Shown: positions 21,560 through 30,640 of the stretch, piece by piece
Layout: each line of letters starts with the position of its first letter
How positions within the stretch are numbered: the first letter of the stretch is position 1
Assembly: GCF_001707825.1 (NCBI RefSeq)
Contig: NZ_LYBM01000016.1
Location: 1 to 64,000 of the forward strand
Reading direction: 5' to 3'
Length of the DNA stretch: 64,000 nucleotides
Source of the DNA: Veronia pacifica
GTDB lineage: Bacteria; Pseudomonadota; Gammaproteobacteria; Enterobacterales; Vibrionaceae
The notes under the pieces: generated by a model
The model's database searches: none
What the model saw: only the letters and a program-made list of their open reading frames with translations
Told to the model about the DNA's origin: nothing
Position numbers and translations under genes: made by a program

Positions 21560-24500
21560 TTGATGAGATGGTTGTTACTTTTATTACTCACCACGATGGT
21601 GTCCTTCGCGCAGGCCAAGACTCCTGTTTTGGTTATACACTCCTATCATCCGGACTTTGAATGGAGTAATCAGGTCAATCAGGGCCTTCAGGAGGGGCTT
21701 GAAGGAACTGATGTCGAGATTCAGACAGTGTATCTCGATTTTAAACGCTATCACTCTCCAGAGCTCTTTAAGCAGCTTAAAGCACTCTACCGTATCAAGC
21801 TTGCTGAACACAATTACAGAGCGATCCTGACTGTCGATAATGCGGCTCTGAATCTAGTTAATGAAATGGCGGATGTCGTTGGCTCAACACCCGTCATTTT
21901 TTCTGGCCTGAATCAGTACTCCCGTGAGAGATATAAAAATATTGATTTACTGACTGGCGTCAACGAGGTTGTCAGTCTGCCAGACAATCTGCAATTGATG
22001 TCCAAATTACACCCGGACGCAAAACGGGTGTATGTGATCCTTGATGAAACGCCAACCAGCGAAGAGTACTGGAGGATGTTTCTTCAGCAACTGGAAAATA
22101 TGCCGTCACTATCGATGGATGTCGTGCCATGGCAGGGCCTCAATTATCAAGAGCTAATGGACAACGTCCGTCAGGTGAAAAAGGACGAACTTATTTATTT
22201 TCTGTCCTTCTTTAAAGACGGCGACAATAATTATATCGGGCATGAAAACCTTCTTGAAAGCTTGAGTGAAACCGCCAGTGTTCCGGTTTATGGAGCGGGC
22301 AGTTTTATGCTCAAGTACGGTCTTGCTGGCGGTGTGATGGTGGATGGCGTGACGCAGGGATGGGAACAAGCCGCTTTGCTGAAGCAGATTCTGGCAAACC
22401 CAGATTCAAAGATGCCCCCTGTTATCGATGGTAAGCCACTGGCGAAGTTGTCTTTCCATGCCATTGAGCGTTTTTCACTAGATAAAGAACGTGTCTCCGG
22501 TGTTGAGGTAGCGCTGACGCCAGCCTCTATTTTGAAAACCAACCCTAAATTAGCCGCGATCAGTGTCCTGCTGGTTCTTTTTCTGTGTCTGGTGATCGCC
22601 GGGCTGATTTACCTTATTCAGCAGTATCGCCACAATGCAAAGGCACTGGCAGAGAGTCAGGCTCTTTTCAAAGGGGTATTTGATCAGAGTAACCAGTTCA
22701 TTGCGCTTTTGGCTGAAGACGGTGTTGTTATATCCGCCAATGAGGCTTTTTATTGCCTTTATCCGATGTGGAACCGTTTTAAAACCTCACCAATCTGGAC
22801 ATGGAAAGAGTGGCTAAATGCTGACGAACTCAAAAAAGAAATTGTCGCGATTAAAGATACAGGCACTCGACGTTTTGAGGTCCGGATCCTCAGTCAGCTG
22901 GATACTGAAGTCATACTGGATGTCGCACTAAAAAGTGTTGAAGCGCCTGATGACAATCGACATCAGGTATTGTTTGAAGCCCGCGATATCACCCAGCGCA
23001 AGCTGACTGAACAAAAACTTCAGCGCAGCGAGGCCGAATATCGGATGCTTTATGATCAGCAGCCTGTCATGTTGCTGACTATCGACAGACAGTCACGTAT
23101 CCAGTCAATCAATGAGTGTGTGACAGAGTGGCTGGGCTATGCCAAGCGAGAGCTGCTCGGCCATAAAGTGACTGATTTTTACCGCGATGAAGTCAGTTCT
23201 CCTTACGAGTTGGTGACTAAGCGCAGTCAGTCCGGTGACAAGATCTGGCGTCGGGAGATTTGCTATGTCAACTGTTACGATGAAGAGATATGGATTCGTG
23301 AGTCAATCCGGACGACGCAGGTGAAATCGCAGTTGCTGCTGGTGGGTGAGGATATTACCAACCACCGCCGGATGGAGTCCATGCTCCGTCATCAGGCGCT
23401 CAGGGATCCGTTAACCGACCTTTATAATCGAAACCATTTTGAACGTATCCTGACTGAAAAACTGAGAAGTGTTAACGAGGAGGGATTAACCCACGCGCTT
23501 TTCTACATCGACCTCGATCAGTTCCGGGTGATCAACGACACCCTGGGTCATGAAGCTGGCGATAAGGCGCTTAAATTCACCGCCAGAAAGTTACTGAGCC
23601 TGTTACCGGATGAAGCCATAGTGGCCAGACTGGGTGGTGATGAGTTCGCCATTATTTGCTCTGACTGCGACGATCAGGAAGCCCTTGAAATTGGCCACCA
23701 TGTCCTTGAGCAGCTCAACGAGACGGAACTCTACTGGAACCGCGTTCGTATGTCTCTGGCCTGCTCTATCGGCGTCAGGCTGTTGGACAGAAGTGTTTCG
23801 TCACCGCAGCAAGCTCATGCTCAGGCTGACACTGCCTGCTACGCAGCGAAAGACAAGGGTCGTGCAAGATTACACGTTTATCGACAGGACGATGAAGAGG
23901 TGCTCCGGCGTGAGCGCGAGATGGCATTTGTGAACCAAATTCATTCTGCCCTGTCCGAAGACCGCTTTGAGATTTACGCCCAGCCTATCGTGCCTGTTGC
24001 GGACAACAGAAATGGCAAAATGTATTTCGAAATCCTTGTCCGCCTTCGGGATGAACATGGCGATATGGTGCCTAACGGTCTTTTCATTCCAGCGGCTGAG
24101 CGATATAACATTGCTCACTTGATTGATGCAGAGGTCGTGCGGAAAACCCTGCGTTGGTTTCAGGAAAACCCCGAGTATGTTGAACGTATCGGGATGATCT
24201 CGCTTAACCTTTCCGGTCGCTCAATGGTGAATGACGGATTTGTGAGCCTTCTGATGTCGTCGATAAAGTCGAGCGTGATCCCGAGTGAAAATCTGTGCTT
24301 CGAAGTTACCGAGACCGCAGCGATCAGCAATATGTCTGATGCCATTGAGGTACTGACATCACTCAAAGCACTCGGGTGCAGTATCGCATTGGATGATTTT
24401 GGCTCTGGCTTGTCATCCTTTGGTTATTTGCGGCAGTTACCCATCGACTTAGTGAAAATTGATGGTCAGTTCGTCTGCGGCATTGATGAAGATGAAACGG

Positions 24501-24703
24501 ATTTCTTGATTGTAAAAGCTATTCAAGAGCTTGCTCATCAAATGGGTAAGAAGACGGTTGCCGAATTTGTTGAGAGTCGGGAAATCCTGTCGCGACTTGA
24601 AACGCTGGGTGTTGACTATGCACAGGGCTACCACCTCGGTCGTCCTCAGCCAATGGTTTCTCTGGTCAAGTCAGCCTTCCCGGAAATTGAGCAGGTAAGC
24701 TAA
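21560..24703 (+). CDS. Periplasm-sensing PAS-GGDEF-EAL cyclic-di-GMP protein
   Basis: A 1047-residue multidomain protein. Order: signal peptide or first helix (1-19), periplasmic ABC-type substrate-binding-like domain (about 20-320, with [13 protein letters not shown]), transmembrane helix (about 333-356), two PAS domains (about 365-480 and 490-600), GGDEF domain with intact [11 protein letters not shown], and EAL domain. The EAL motif reads EILVRL and [13 protein letters not shown] and KIDGQFV are present, so phosphodiesterase activity is plausible; the GGDEF motif is intact, so cyclase activity is also possible. The net activity cannot be decided from sequence. Two ATG codons (21560, 21563) are possible starts. 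It is a single gene divergent from asnC. Confidence 0.92.
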   Translation: MMRWLLLLLLTTMVSFAQAKTPVLVIHSYHPDFEWSNQVNQGLQEGLEGTDVEIQTVYLDFKRYHSPELFKQLKALYRIKLAEHNYRAILTVDNAALNLVNEMADVVGSTPVIFSGLNQYSRERYKNIDLLTGVNEVVSLPDNLQLMSKLHPDAKRVYVILDETPTSEEYWRMFLQQLENMPSLSMDVVPWQGLNYQELMDNVRQVKKDELIYFLSFFKDGDNNYIGHENLLESLSETASVPVYGAGSFMLKYGLAGGVMVDGVTQGWEQAALLKQILANPDSKMPPVIDGKPLAKLSFHAIERFSLDKERVSGVEVALTPASILKTNPKLAAISVLLVLFLCLVIAGLIYLIQQYRHNAKALAESQALFKGVFDQSNQFIALLAEDGVVISANEAFYCLYPMWNRFKTSPIWTWKEWLNADELKKEIVAIKDTGTRRFEVRILSQLDTEVILDVALKSVEAPDDNRHQVLFEARDITQRKLTEQKLQRSEAEYRMLYDQQPVMLLTIDRQSRIQSINECVTEWLGYAKRELLGHKVTDFYRDEVSSPYELVTKRSQSGDKIWRREICYVNCYDEEIWIRESIRTTQVKSQLLLVGEDITNHRRMESMLRHQALRDPLTDLYNRNHFERILTEKLRSVNEEGLTHALFYIDLDQFRVINDTLGHEAGDKALKFTARKLLSLLPDEAIVARLGGDEFAIICSDCDDQEALEIGHHVLEQLNETELYWNRVRMSLACSIGVRLLDRSVSSPQQAHAQADTACYAAKDKGRARLHVYRQDDEEVLRREREMAFVNQIHSALSEDRFEIYAQPIVPVADNRNGKMYFEILVRLRDEHGDMVPNGLFIPAAERYNIAHLIDAEVVRKTLRWFQENPEYVERIGMISLNLSGRSMVNDGFVSLLMSSIKSSVIPSENLCFEVTETAAISNMSDAIEVLTSLKALGCSIALDDFGSGLSSFGYLRQLPIDLVKIDGQFVCGIDEDETDFLIVKAIQELAHQMGKKTVAEFVESREILSRLETLGVDYAQGYHLGRPQPMVSLVKSAFPEIEQVS

Positions 24704-24776
24704 CTCGGTAACGACTGACTGTGCTTGTGCGCTGCGCCTGATATACTCTGCGGGTTTTAATCACGGGAGAATTCAG

Positions 24777-25547
24777 GTGCAGATTGCTTTACTCGACGAA
24801 TCGGCGTCATCTGACCGCCAGCTCAGTGAATTGGCTGAACGTTGGGGGCTGACTCATGATGATGATTCACCATTTGCTCTGGTTCTGACACCGCAGCGGC
24901 TTGAACTTCGTAAGACCGACGAACCAAAGCTCGGTGCTATTTATGTTGACCTGGTGGGTGGTACTGCAGGTCATCGCCGTAAGTTTGGCGGCGGAAAAGG
25001 GCAGGCTATAGCGAAAGCCGTTGGTCTGAACAAAGGCGTTACACCGAGAGTACTGGATGCCACTGCTGGGCTAGGCCGTGATGCATTTGTGCTGGCGTCT
25101 CTGGGCTGTCAGGTTGTTATGATAGAGCGAAACCCTGTCGTTGCAGCCCTGCTGGATGATGGACTCACCCGCGCAAAAGCGGATCCTGAAATCGGTACTT
25201 GGGTCAGTGAGAGAATGAGCCTGAGTCATGCCACCAGTCAGGACGCACTGGCTAAACTGGCCGAAGATCCCGATTTTGATAGGCCAGACGTCGTCTATCT
25301 TGACCCCATGTATCCTCACAAGAAAAAATCAGCATTGGTAAAGAAAGAAATGCGGGTATTCCAGTCGTTGGTGGGCAGCGATATGGATGCTGACGCCCTG
25401 TTTGAGCCGGCTTTTGCGTTGGCAATGCGTCGTGTAGTGGTAAAACGCCCGGATTATGCGGAGCCACTGGCAAATCAATCACCATCAACCAAAATCGAAA
25501 CGAAGAAAAATCGGTTTGATGTCTACGTTAAGACAGCAATGTGCTGA
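24777..25547 (+). CDS. rsmJ: 16S rRNA (guanine-1516-N2) methyltransferase RsmJ
   Basis: A 256-residue SAM methyltransferase. The RsmJ signature [21 protein letters not shown] lies around residues 57-77, then motif [13 protein letters not shown] and the catalytic-like [12 protein letters not shown]. Start is GTG at 24777 with a GGGAG upstream. It modifies G1516 in the small-subunit RNA. Confidence 0.94.
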   Translation: MQIALLDESASSDRQLSELAERWGLTHDDDSPFALVLTPQRLELRKTDEPKLGAIYVDLVGGTAGHRRKFGGGKGQAIAKAVGLNKGVTPRVLDATAGLGRDAFVLASLGCQVVMIERNPVVAALLDDGLTRAKADPEIGTWVSERMSLSHATSQDALAKLAEDPDFDRPDVVYLDPMYPHKKKSALVKKEMRVFQSLVGSDMDADALFEPAFALAMRRVVVKRPDYAEPLANQSPSTKIETKKNRFDVYVKTAMC

Positions 25548-25635
25548 ATTAAGGTGATATAAATTGAGGGAAATATTAGCCACGCTAAGCCGCTCGGGGT
25601 AGCTCACCCGCAAGCAGTAAAAGGAATGAGATAAC

Positions 25636-25791
25636 ATGGCGAAGACCCTGTGCAAGTGGCGTAATGCCCAGATTGAAAGTGAACTGAAGGTTTTGAAGAA
25701 GCTGGTGAAAAAACCAGATGTTGTGTGCAGCAAGTGTGCCCGGGTTGCCAACACCAAGAAAGTGTTATGTAAACCCATGTCGATGAAATAA
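25636..25791 (+). CDS. Conserved small cysteine protein (CxxC)
   Basis: A 51-residue basic protein beginning MAKTLCKWRN with a CSKC pair at about 32-35, the neighbouring CARVAN and a last cysteine in VLCKP, so four cysteines in all. ATG at 25636 is preceded by AAGGAATGAG, a good ribosome site. I recall similar small conserved proteins in gammaproteobacteria but no function. The four cysteines suggest a zinc or redox site; this is inference. It lies 88 nt downstream of rsmJ. Too short for usual gene callers. Confidence 0.65.
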   Translation: MAKTLCKWRNAQIESELKVLKKLVKKPDVVCSKCARVANTKKVLCKPMSMK

Positions 25792-25802
25792 ACCAATCTT
25801 AG

Positions 25803-25838
25803 AAATCAGTATCTCTCTTCAGAGCGAGATACTGATTT
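25803..25838 (+). terminator. Hairpin after the small cysteine protein
   Basis: A 13-bp perfect stem AAATCAGTATCTC / GAGATACTGATTT with a ten-base loop. The T run after it is short (TTT then ACT), so termination is likely but not certain. The following stretch to 26176 (about 340 nt) shows no gene that I can support. Confidence 0.5.
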
Positions 25839-26176
25839 ACTCATCAGAAAGTGTTGTGAAATATCTTTTCATCATCCGTTAGTGTCTATTTACTGGTGAC
25901 GATGAGCCATAATCTCTTCTTGCTTCAGATACCCTACCAATTATTTCACTGGTCAACGTCGGCTAAGACGGCTTAATTATTTGAACCTTCTACCGTAGTA
26001 AAGGCGAATAGTGCTTTCAGAATAGCTGGGATTAGGCTGGTGATAAGGCTGCCAATAAATATATTTCACAGATATTTCTTCTATGATTTCGGTCTCTATG
26101 CGTGCCCAGTATCAGTGAGGATTGGCGCACGATAGGTCTGTCAGTTTTGGTAAACCTCACTAAAAGGTGGAAATAA

Positions 26177-26198
26177 AAAACGCCCAAATGGGCGTTTT
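26177..26198 (-). terminator. Terminator of the hemCDXY operon
   Basis: AAAACGCCC / GGGCGTTTT with a four-base loop; read on the minus strand it is followed by six T. It lies 26 nt downstream of hemY. Confidence 0.85.
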
Positions 26199-26223
26199 CT
26201 TGTCGAAATGTTATTGCTGAATA

Positions 26224-27411
26224 TTACGCTTTGTTGGGCAGGGCCATTCGTAATGCCTGACGGGAGACATTGTTCGCTTCACCCGATTCGTTGAGTTTCT
26301 CCAAGGTATCAACCAGCAAGGCGTAGTCGGCGACATCCGGTCTTACCTCCAAGGCTTTTTCGAGGTGCTCACGGGCTTGCTGGTAATTACCATCGCGGAA
26401 GTTCAGCTGACCCAATGCGCTGTGAGTCACTGGGTTATTCTCGTTGTATCTCAGTAAATCTTTAAGAACAACAATCGCCGGGTGATAGTCACTCAGAGTT
26501 AGTTCTGGCACCAGCGCAATCAGCTTTTCATCAGGATTTTTCTTCAACGATTCTTTGAGCAGGGTAAATGCTTCATTATCAGCACTGCGTTCAATCAGCA
26601 GGTTCACCAGACACTTGATGCTATCTGGTTGCTGACGTAGCTGACGGGAAAGGCTATGCCAGTGTGTGAGTAACCCTTCACTCCCTTTATGGCCAGCGAT
26701 CTGCGTCATCAGTCCGCACTCTGCTTCGATGTTAAGCTGTTTCTTTTCATCGTCGGTGATCACTGACACTTTCTTCAGCAACGGAAGCAGCTGTAACAGC
26801 GACTTCCACTCGTTGAGCTTGATGTAAGTGTCTTTGAGCAATGAAAGCATCATAGGGTTGCGTGGATGATGTTGTTTCAACCCCTCAAGGTTTGCCAACG
26901 CTTCTTCATACTGCTCCTGACGGAACTGCAGCTTGGCTTTGGTCAGAGTCATCGCCAGTTCATTATCTCCGCAGTCAGCGGCACGCTGGAGATAGCGATC
27001 CCTTTCGTCGGCATCACCACGGCTTTGAGCAGCTTCTGCTGCAGCAAGATAATTCAGCAGCGGCGCTTCACTGTGTGGAGCAGCTTTAATCACCAGTTTC
27101 TCAGCCTGTTTCCAGTTACCTTCAACCAGTTTCAGCAGACCGTTGTTTGTCAGCTCACGTGCTTTGCGGCGTTTACGTCCACTGAACCAGCTACGGGTGG
27201 ATGTCATGCTTGATAGCATGGCGCGCAGAAGATATTCGATAAGGAAAAAGACCCCGAACAAGGCCACAATCAAAATGAGCATGGTAGTCAGGCTCATTTC
27301 CAGCGTCTGGTCGGCCGCAGAGATCAGGACATATCCCTGATTACCAGCCAGCTCAGGGCCGACAATCAAGCCAGCAATGAGGGCGGCAATCAACAAAATG
27401 ATCTTAATCAT
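26224..27411 (-). CDS. hemY: HemY, TPR membrane protein of the hem operon
   Basis: A 395-residue protein with two N-terminal membrane helices (about 1-20 and 40-62) forming the HemY_N domain, then tetratricopeptide-type helical repeats (from about 95 to the end, e.g. HSALGQLNFRDGNYQQAREHLEKAL). It is the distal gene of hemC-D-X-Y. A direct role in tetrapyrrole synthesis has been reported but is not fully settled. Its ATG overlaps the hemX stop by four bases. Confidence 0.93.
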   Translation of the reverse strand: MIKIILLIAALIAGLIVGPELAGNQGYVLISAADQTLEMSLTTMLILIVALFGVFFLIEYLLRAMLSSMTSTRSWFSGRKRRKARELTNNGLLKLVEGNWKQAEKLVIKAAPHSEAPLLNYLAAAEAAQSRGDADERDRYLQRAADCGDNELAMTLTKAKLQFRQEQYEEALANLEGLKQHHPRNPMMLSLLKDTYIKLNEWKSLLQLLPLLKKVSVITDDEKKQLNIEAECGLMTQIAGHKGSEGLLTHWHSLSRQLRQQPDSIKCLVNLLIERSADNEAFTLLKESLKKNPDEKLIALVPELTLSDYHPAIVVLKDLLRYNENNPVTHSALGQLNFRDGNYQQAREHLEKALEVRPDVADYALLVDTLEKLNESGEANNVSRQALRMALPNKA

Positions 27412-28571
27412 AGTGTGGTGTCCCCCGCATCGACATGCGCCAGATTACGCTGCAGGCGGTCTGCCACCAAGTCACTGATCAGCGACTGACTGGACAGTTT
27501 TTCTGGATAGGAAACCTGAACAGATTGCAGATTAAGTTGTTTTAGCTCTGCGAGGAAGCTCTTGGTTGACTCTGCGTCCTGATTATAAAAACGTTTGGTC
27601 CACTCTTCGGCCATACTCAGCGATTCGTTGAACAATCGTCCCTGCTCGCGATAAACAGCCGTAATAGCCTGATCCAGTTTCGCCTTAACATTTTCCTGCA
27701 GTCTGAATGTTTGGGTCGGCGTCAGTAACGGGATCACACTGCCGTCGCGTTTGCGATAGGTGACGAACTGACCGACAAAGTCATTTAACGACGCCTTGAG
27801 GTTGTCTTGCCAGTCATTAACTGAAGAAGACACGGCAGGTACCTCTTCTTCCTCGGCTGCAGGTAGCACCGCATTTGCAAGAGGGAGACGACTTATCTGC
27901 TGCTGTAAACTCGACAAACGAAGTACGATACCATCGCGATCGATACGTTTGACGGCTTTTAGCGCCGTGATGTCGTTAGCCAGCGCTTTTCTGACGGGCA
28001 TCAGGGATGGGTCATTGAGTTCGGCAATACGACGGTCTGCGGTCTGCATCAGGGCGGTTGCTGACATCACGTCGTGTTCCAACCAAAGTTTGCGACCAGC
28101 CTGTTTTACCAGATAGTCTGCTTCCGCTATCAGCCAGTCGTTAGGCCGTCTACCTTTCATGTCGGCCAGCGCCGTTTGCAAGCTGGTGATCGTTTGCGCT
28201 TGCTGCTCAATCAGCGTCTGCTGGTGGGTTTGCTTTTGAGTCGCATCGGCAAGGGCTTGCTGGGCGCGTTCCGCGTTAGCACGCATTTGTTGCTCAAGCG
28301 TACTCATTTGTTTGGCGAGAGTCTCCACGTCCTGTTGTGCCTGAAGAGCTTGTTGTTGGTCGTGATAATAGAGACCACCGCCCATTGCAAAGACGAGTAT
28401 GATGGCTACAACAGCCAGCGCTTTTCCGCCTTTCTTCTCTTTTTTCTGATCTGTCTGGTTATTAGTAGGCGTGTCAGCAGCTTTTGCTGATGTCTTGCCA
28501 GCGTTCTTGGACGAAGTTGATGTTTCGGGTTTTCCTGTCCCGCTGTCCTTGGTATTTTTATTGTCTGTCAT
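27408..28571 (-). CDS. hemX: HemX, membrane protein of the hem operon
   Basis: A 387-residue protein with a hydrophilic lysine/threonine-rich N-terminus, one membrane helix (about residues 51-70: ALAVVAIILVFAMGGGLYYH) and a long coiled coil rich in Gln, then a globular periplasmic HemX domain. The annotated E. coli equivalent was once called a uroporphyrinogen methyltransferase, but the sequence lacks a SAM-binding domain. Start chosen at 28571 (MTDNKNTKD) since the frame from 28640 lies within hemD. It overlaps hemD by 14 nt and hemY by 4 nt. Confidence 0.92.
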   Translation of the reverse strand: MTDNKNTKDSGTGKPETSTSSKNAGKTSAKAADTPTNNQTDQKKEKKGGKALAVVAIILVFAMGGGLYYHDQQQALQAQQDVETLAKQMSTLEQQMRANAERAQQALADATQKQTHQQTLIEQQAQTITSLQTALADMKGRRPNDWLIAEADYLVKQAGRKLWLEHDVMSATALMQTADRRIAELNDPSLMPVRKALANDITALKAVKRIDRDGIVLRLSSLQQQISRLPLANAVLPAAEEEEVPAVSSSVNDWQDNLKASLNDFVGQFVTYRKRDGSVIPLLTPTQTFRLQENVKAKLDQAITAVYREQGRLFNESLSMAEEWTKRFYNQDAESTKSFLAELKQLNLQSVQVSYPEKLSSQSLISDLVADRLQRNLAHVDAGDTTL

Positions 28572-29328
28572 CCGAATTTCCCGGGTTATGCATATTGACC
28601 AGTGCCGAATAAAATTGCGCATTTGACGCGCCTTCAACATTGGTCACTTTTGAAAATCCAATTTCTTTAGCCAGATTGTAAACTCGTCGGCTAGGCACCA
28701 GTATATGGCAGCGCTGCAACCAATGCCGATGATTATCTGAGACGCCCTTAAAAAGCAATGTCAACTGTTCGCCACTGGATACGACCAGCGTGTCGACCTG
28801 AGCAGCAGCCCACTCATCCAGTGCGGACAAATATTGCTCATCCGACCAGTTTCGCCGATAGACGGCTAAATAGCAAACATTGGCACCGCGCTGTTGCAGG
28901 GTTTGGGAGAGAAGTTCACGCCCGGTATCCGCACGCAAAATCACAATATCCTTACCGTCAGGGTGCTGAAGCTGCGGTAGGGTGAGTAACCCCTCACTGT
29001 CTTCCCTTAAAGGTGTGTGTGCGGATACGTCTGCCAGTTCCTCCCAATAACTGGCCGTTCTCTCGCCAACAGCGATGTAGGTCAGGTCGTCACGCCATTC
29101 TGCTTTATCTTTCTGCAATTGCTGGCAGGAAAACTCCACAGCGCGGCGACTGATGACAATGACTATGCTGTCAGCTGGCAAGCGGTTCAGTGTTTTTGTC
29201 AGGATGGGTAACGCATCTCCTGATGTAAAAGTGAGCATGGGTGCAGACAGGGCCGAGAGCCCTGCCTTTTCGAGTTCTTTTACCAGTGCTTCAGATTCAG
29301 GCGCTGGTCGAACTACCGCAATGGTCAC
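28558..29328 (-). CDS. hemD: Uroporphyrinogen-III synthase HemD
   Basis: A 256-residue cytosolic enzyme that closes hydroxymethylbilane into uroporphyrinogen III. Family sequences are low in conservation; visible ones are [11 protein letters not shown] at the start, [20 protein letters not shown] and VVSSGEQL. Four bases overlap hemC and fourteen overlap hemX, as expected of one operon. Confidence 0.93.
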   Translation of the reverse strand: MTIAVVRPAPESEALVKELEKAGLSALSAPMLTFTSGDALPILTKTLNRLPADSIVIVISRRAVEFSCQQLQKDKAEWRDDLTYIAVGERTASYWEELADVSAHTPLREDSEGLLTLPQLQHPDGKDIVILRADTGRELLSQTLQQRGANVCYLAVYRRNWSDEQYLSALDEWAAAQVDTLVVSSGEQLTLLFKGVSDNHRHWLQRCHILVPSRRVYNLAKEIGFSKVTNVEGASNAQFYSALVNMHNPGNSDDRQ

Positions 29329-30263
29329 GAAGACGCCGAATGGTAAAGCTTGTCGAGAATAGGTCTAGCACCATCTGACAACAACTGTTCAGCCAGACCC
29401 GCGCCCAACTCTTCGGCCTTCTCAAGAGGACCAGTGACTTCTCCGCGGATAATTTCACTACCATCTGGTTCACCAACCAGTGCGCGAAGGTAAATCTGGT
29501 CTCCCTGTATGACTGAATAGCTGCCAATCGGAACCTGACAGCCACCTTGTAGATGATTGTTCATTGCACGCTCACACAGTACGCGAACAGAGGTATTTGC
29601 GTCGGAAAGTGGCTCAAGAAGAGTGCGCACACGCTTGTCATCAAGGCGGCACTCAATTCCAACAGCGCCCTGGCCAACAGCAGGTAAGATTTCCTCAGGT
29701 TCAATTGGCATCCGGATACGGGATTCAAGCCCCAGACGTTTTAAACCTGCGGCTGCGAGAATAATGGCATCGTAATCGCCGTTATCCAGTTTACCGAGAC
29801 GCGTCCCCACATTACCACGCAGATCTTTGACAACCAGATCAGGGCGTTTAGCTCGAACCTGACACTGACGTCGAAGACTGGATGTACCCACCACTGCTCC
29901 TTCGGGAAGAGCGTCGAGGGATTCATACTGGTTTGAGACAAATGCGTCGCGTGGATCACCGCGCTCGCAGATGGTTACTAAACCCAAACCTTCAGGGAAG
30001 TCTACCGGAACATCCTTCATAGAATGTACTGCAATATCGGCGCGGCCATCCAACATTGCCTGCTCTAATTCTTTTACAAACAGACCTTTACCACCCACTT
30101 TCGATAGCGGTGAGTCCAGAATGATGTCTCCTTTAGTGACCATTGGCACCAGCTCGACAACAAGGCCGGGGTGACTTGCTTCGAGCGCGCTTTTGACAAA
30201 TTCAGCCTGCCACAGGGCCAGTGGGCTTTGGCGGGTCGCAATACGAAGAGGAGATGAATTCAT
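29325..30263 (-). CDS. hemC: Porphobilinogen deaminase HemC
   Basis: A 312-residue enzyme that polymerises four porphobilinogens to hydroxymethylbilane. Motifs include [50 protein letters not shown] and [10 protein letters not shown], whose cysteine carries the dipyrromethane cofactor. The ATG at 30263 gives E. coli-like length; the frame to 30302 is likely not used. It heads hemCDXY and is divergent from cyaA. Confidence 0.97.
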   Translation of the reverse strand: MNSSPLRIATRQSPLALWQAEFVKSALEASHPGLVVELVPMVTKGDIILDSPLSKVGGKGLFVKELEQAMLDGRADIAVHSMKDVPVDFPEGLGLVTICERGDPRDAFVSNQYESLDALPEGAVVGTSSLRRQCQVRAKRPDLVVKDLRGNVGTRLGKLDNGDYDAIILAAAGLKRLGLESRIRMPIEPEEILPAVGQGAVGIECRLDDKRVRTLLEPLSDANTSVRVLCERAMNNHLQGGCQVPIGSYSVIQGDQIYLRALVGEPDGSEIIRGEVTGPLEKAEELGAGLAEQLLSDGARPILDKLYHSASS

Positions 30264-30425
30264 AGTTTTTTCCGTCAGTTTGGTATGTGTTAATCGTACC
30301 ACTGCTCTTCCCCCGTTGATAAGTTTGATCTGTTTAAGGAGGTGACGTGGTGCATTAACCGAGTAGATAGGCTATAGTTTTGTGATCGTGATCGAGGTAA
30401 CCTGCCTGTAAATCGAGCATTTAAG

Positions 30426-30480
30426 TGTGATCTAAGTCATTAGTGGTTCTTTTTTAAGAATTCATGTTGTCCTGATCACA
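30426..30480. promoter_or_regulatory. Two candidate CRP sites between hemC and cyaA
   Basis: 30426-30441 reads TGTGATCTAAGTCATT (left half perfect) and 30465-30480 reads TGTTGTCCTGATCACA (right half perfect), each matching one arm of TGTGA-N6-TCACA. In E. coli, cAMP-CRP represses cyaA. The intergenic region 30264-30640 holds no other feature I can support. Confidence 0.45.
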
Positions 30481-30640
30481 AAAATGGTCATATATTGAAC
30501 GGTAGGGTGGGCAAAAACAAAACAAGTTGATGACTTTACGCTCCACCTCAAAAGTGTTAGATTGATCACGTTTTTATCCCTGTTAGGCGCCACCTCTCGG
30601 TTTTTGCCTTTTCAGGTTGACAGGATGTCGGCGAGATTGG

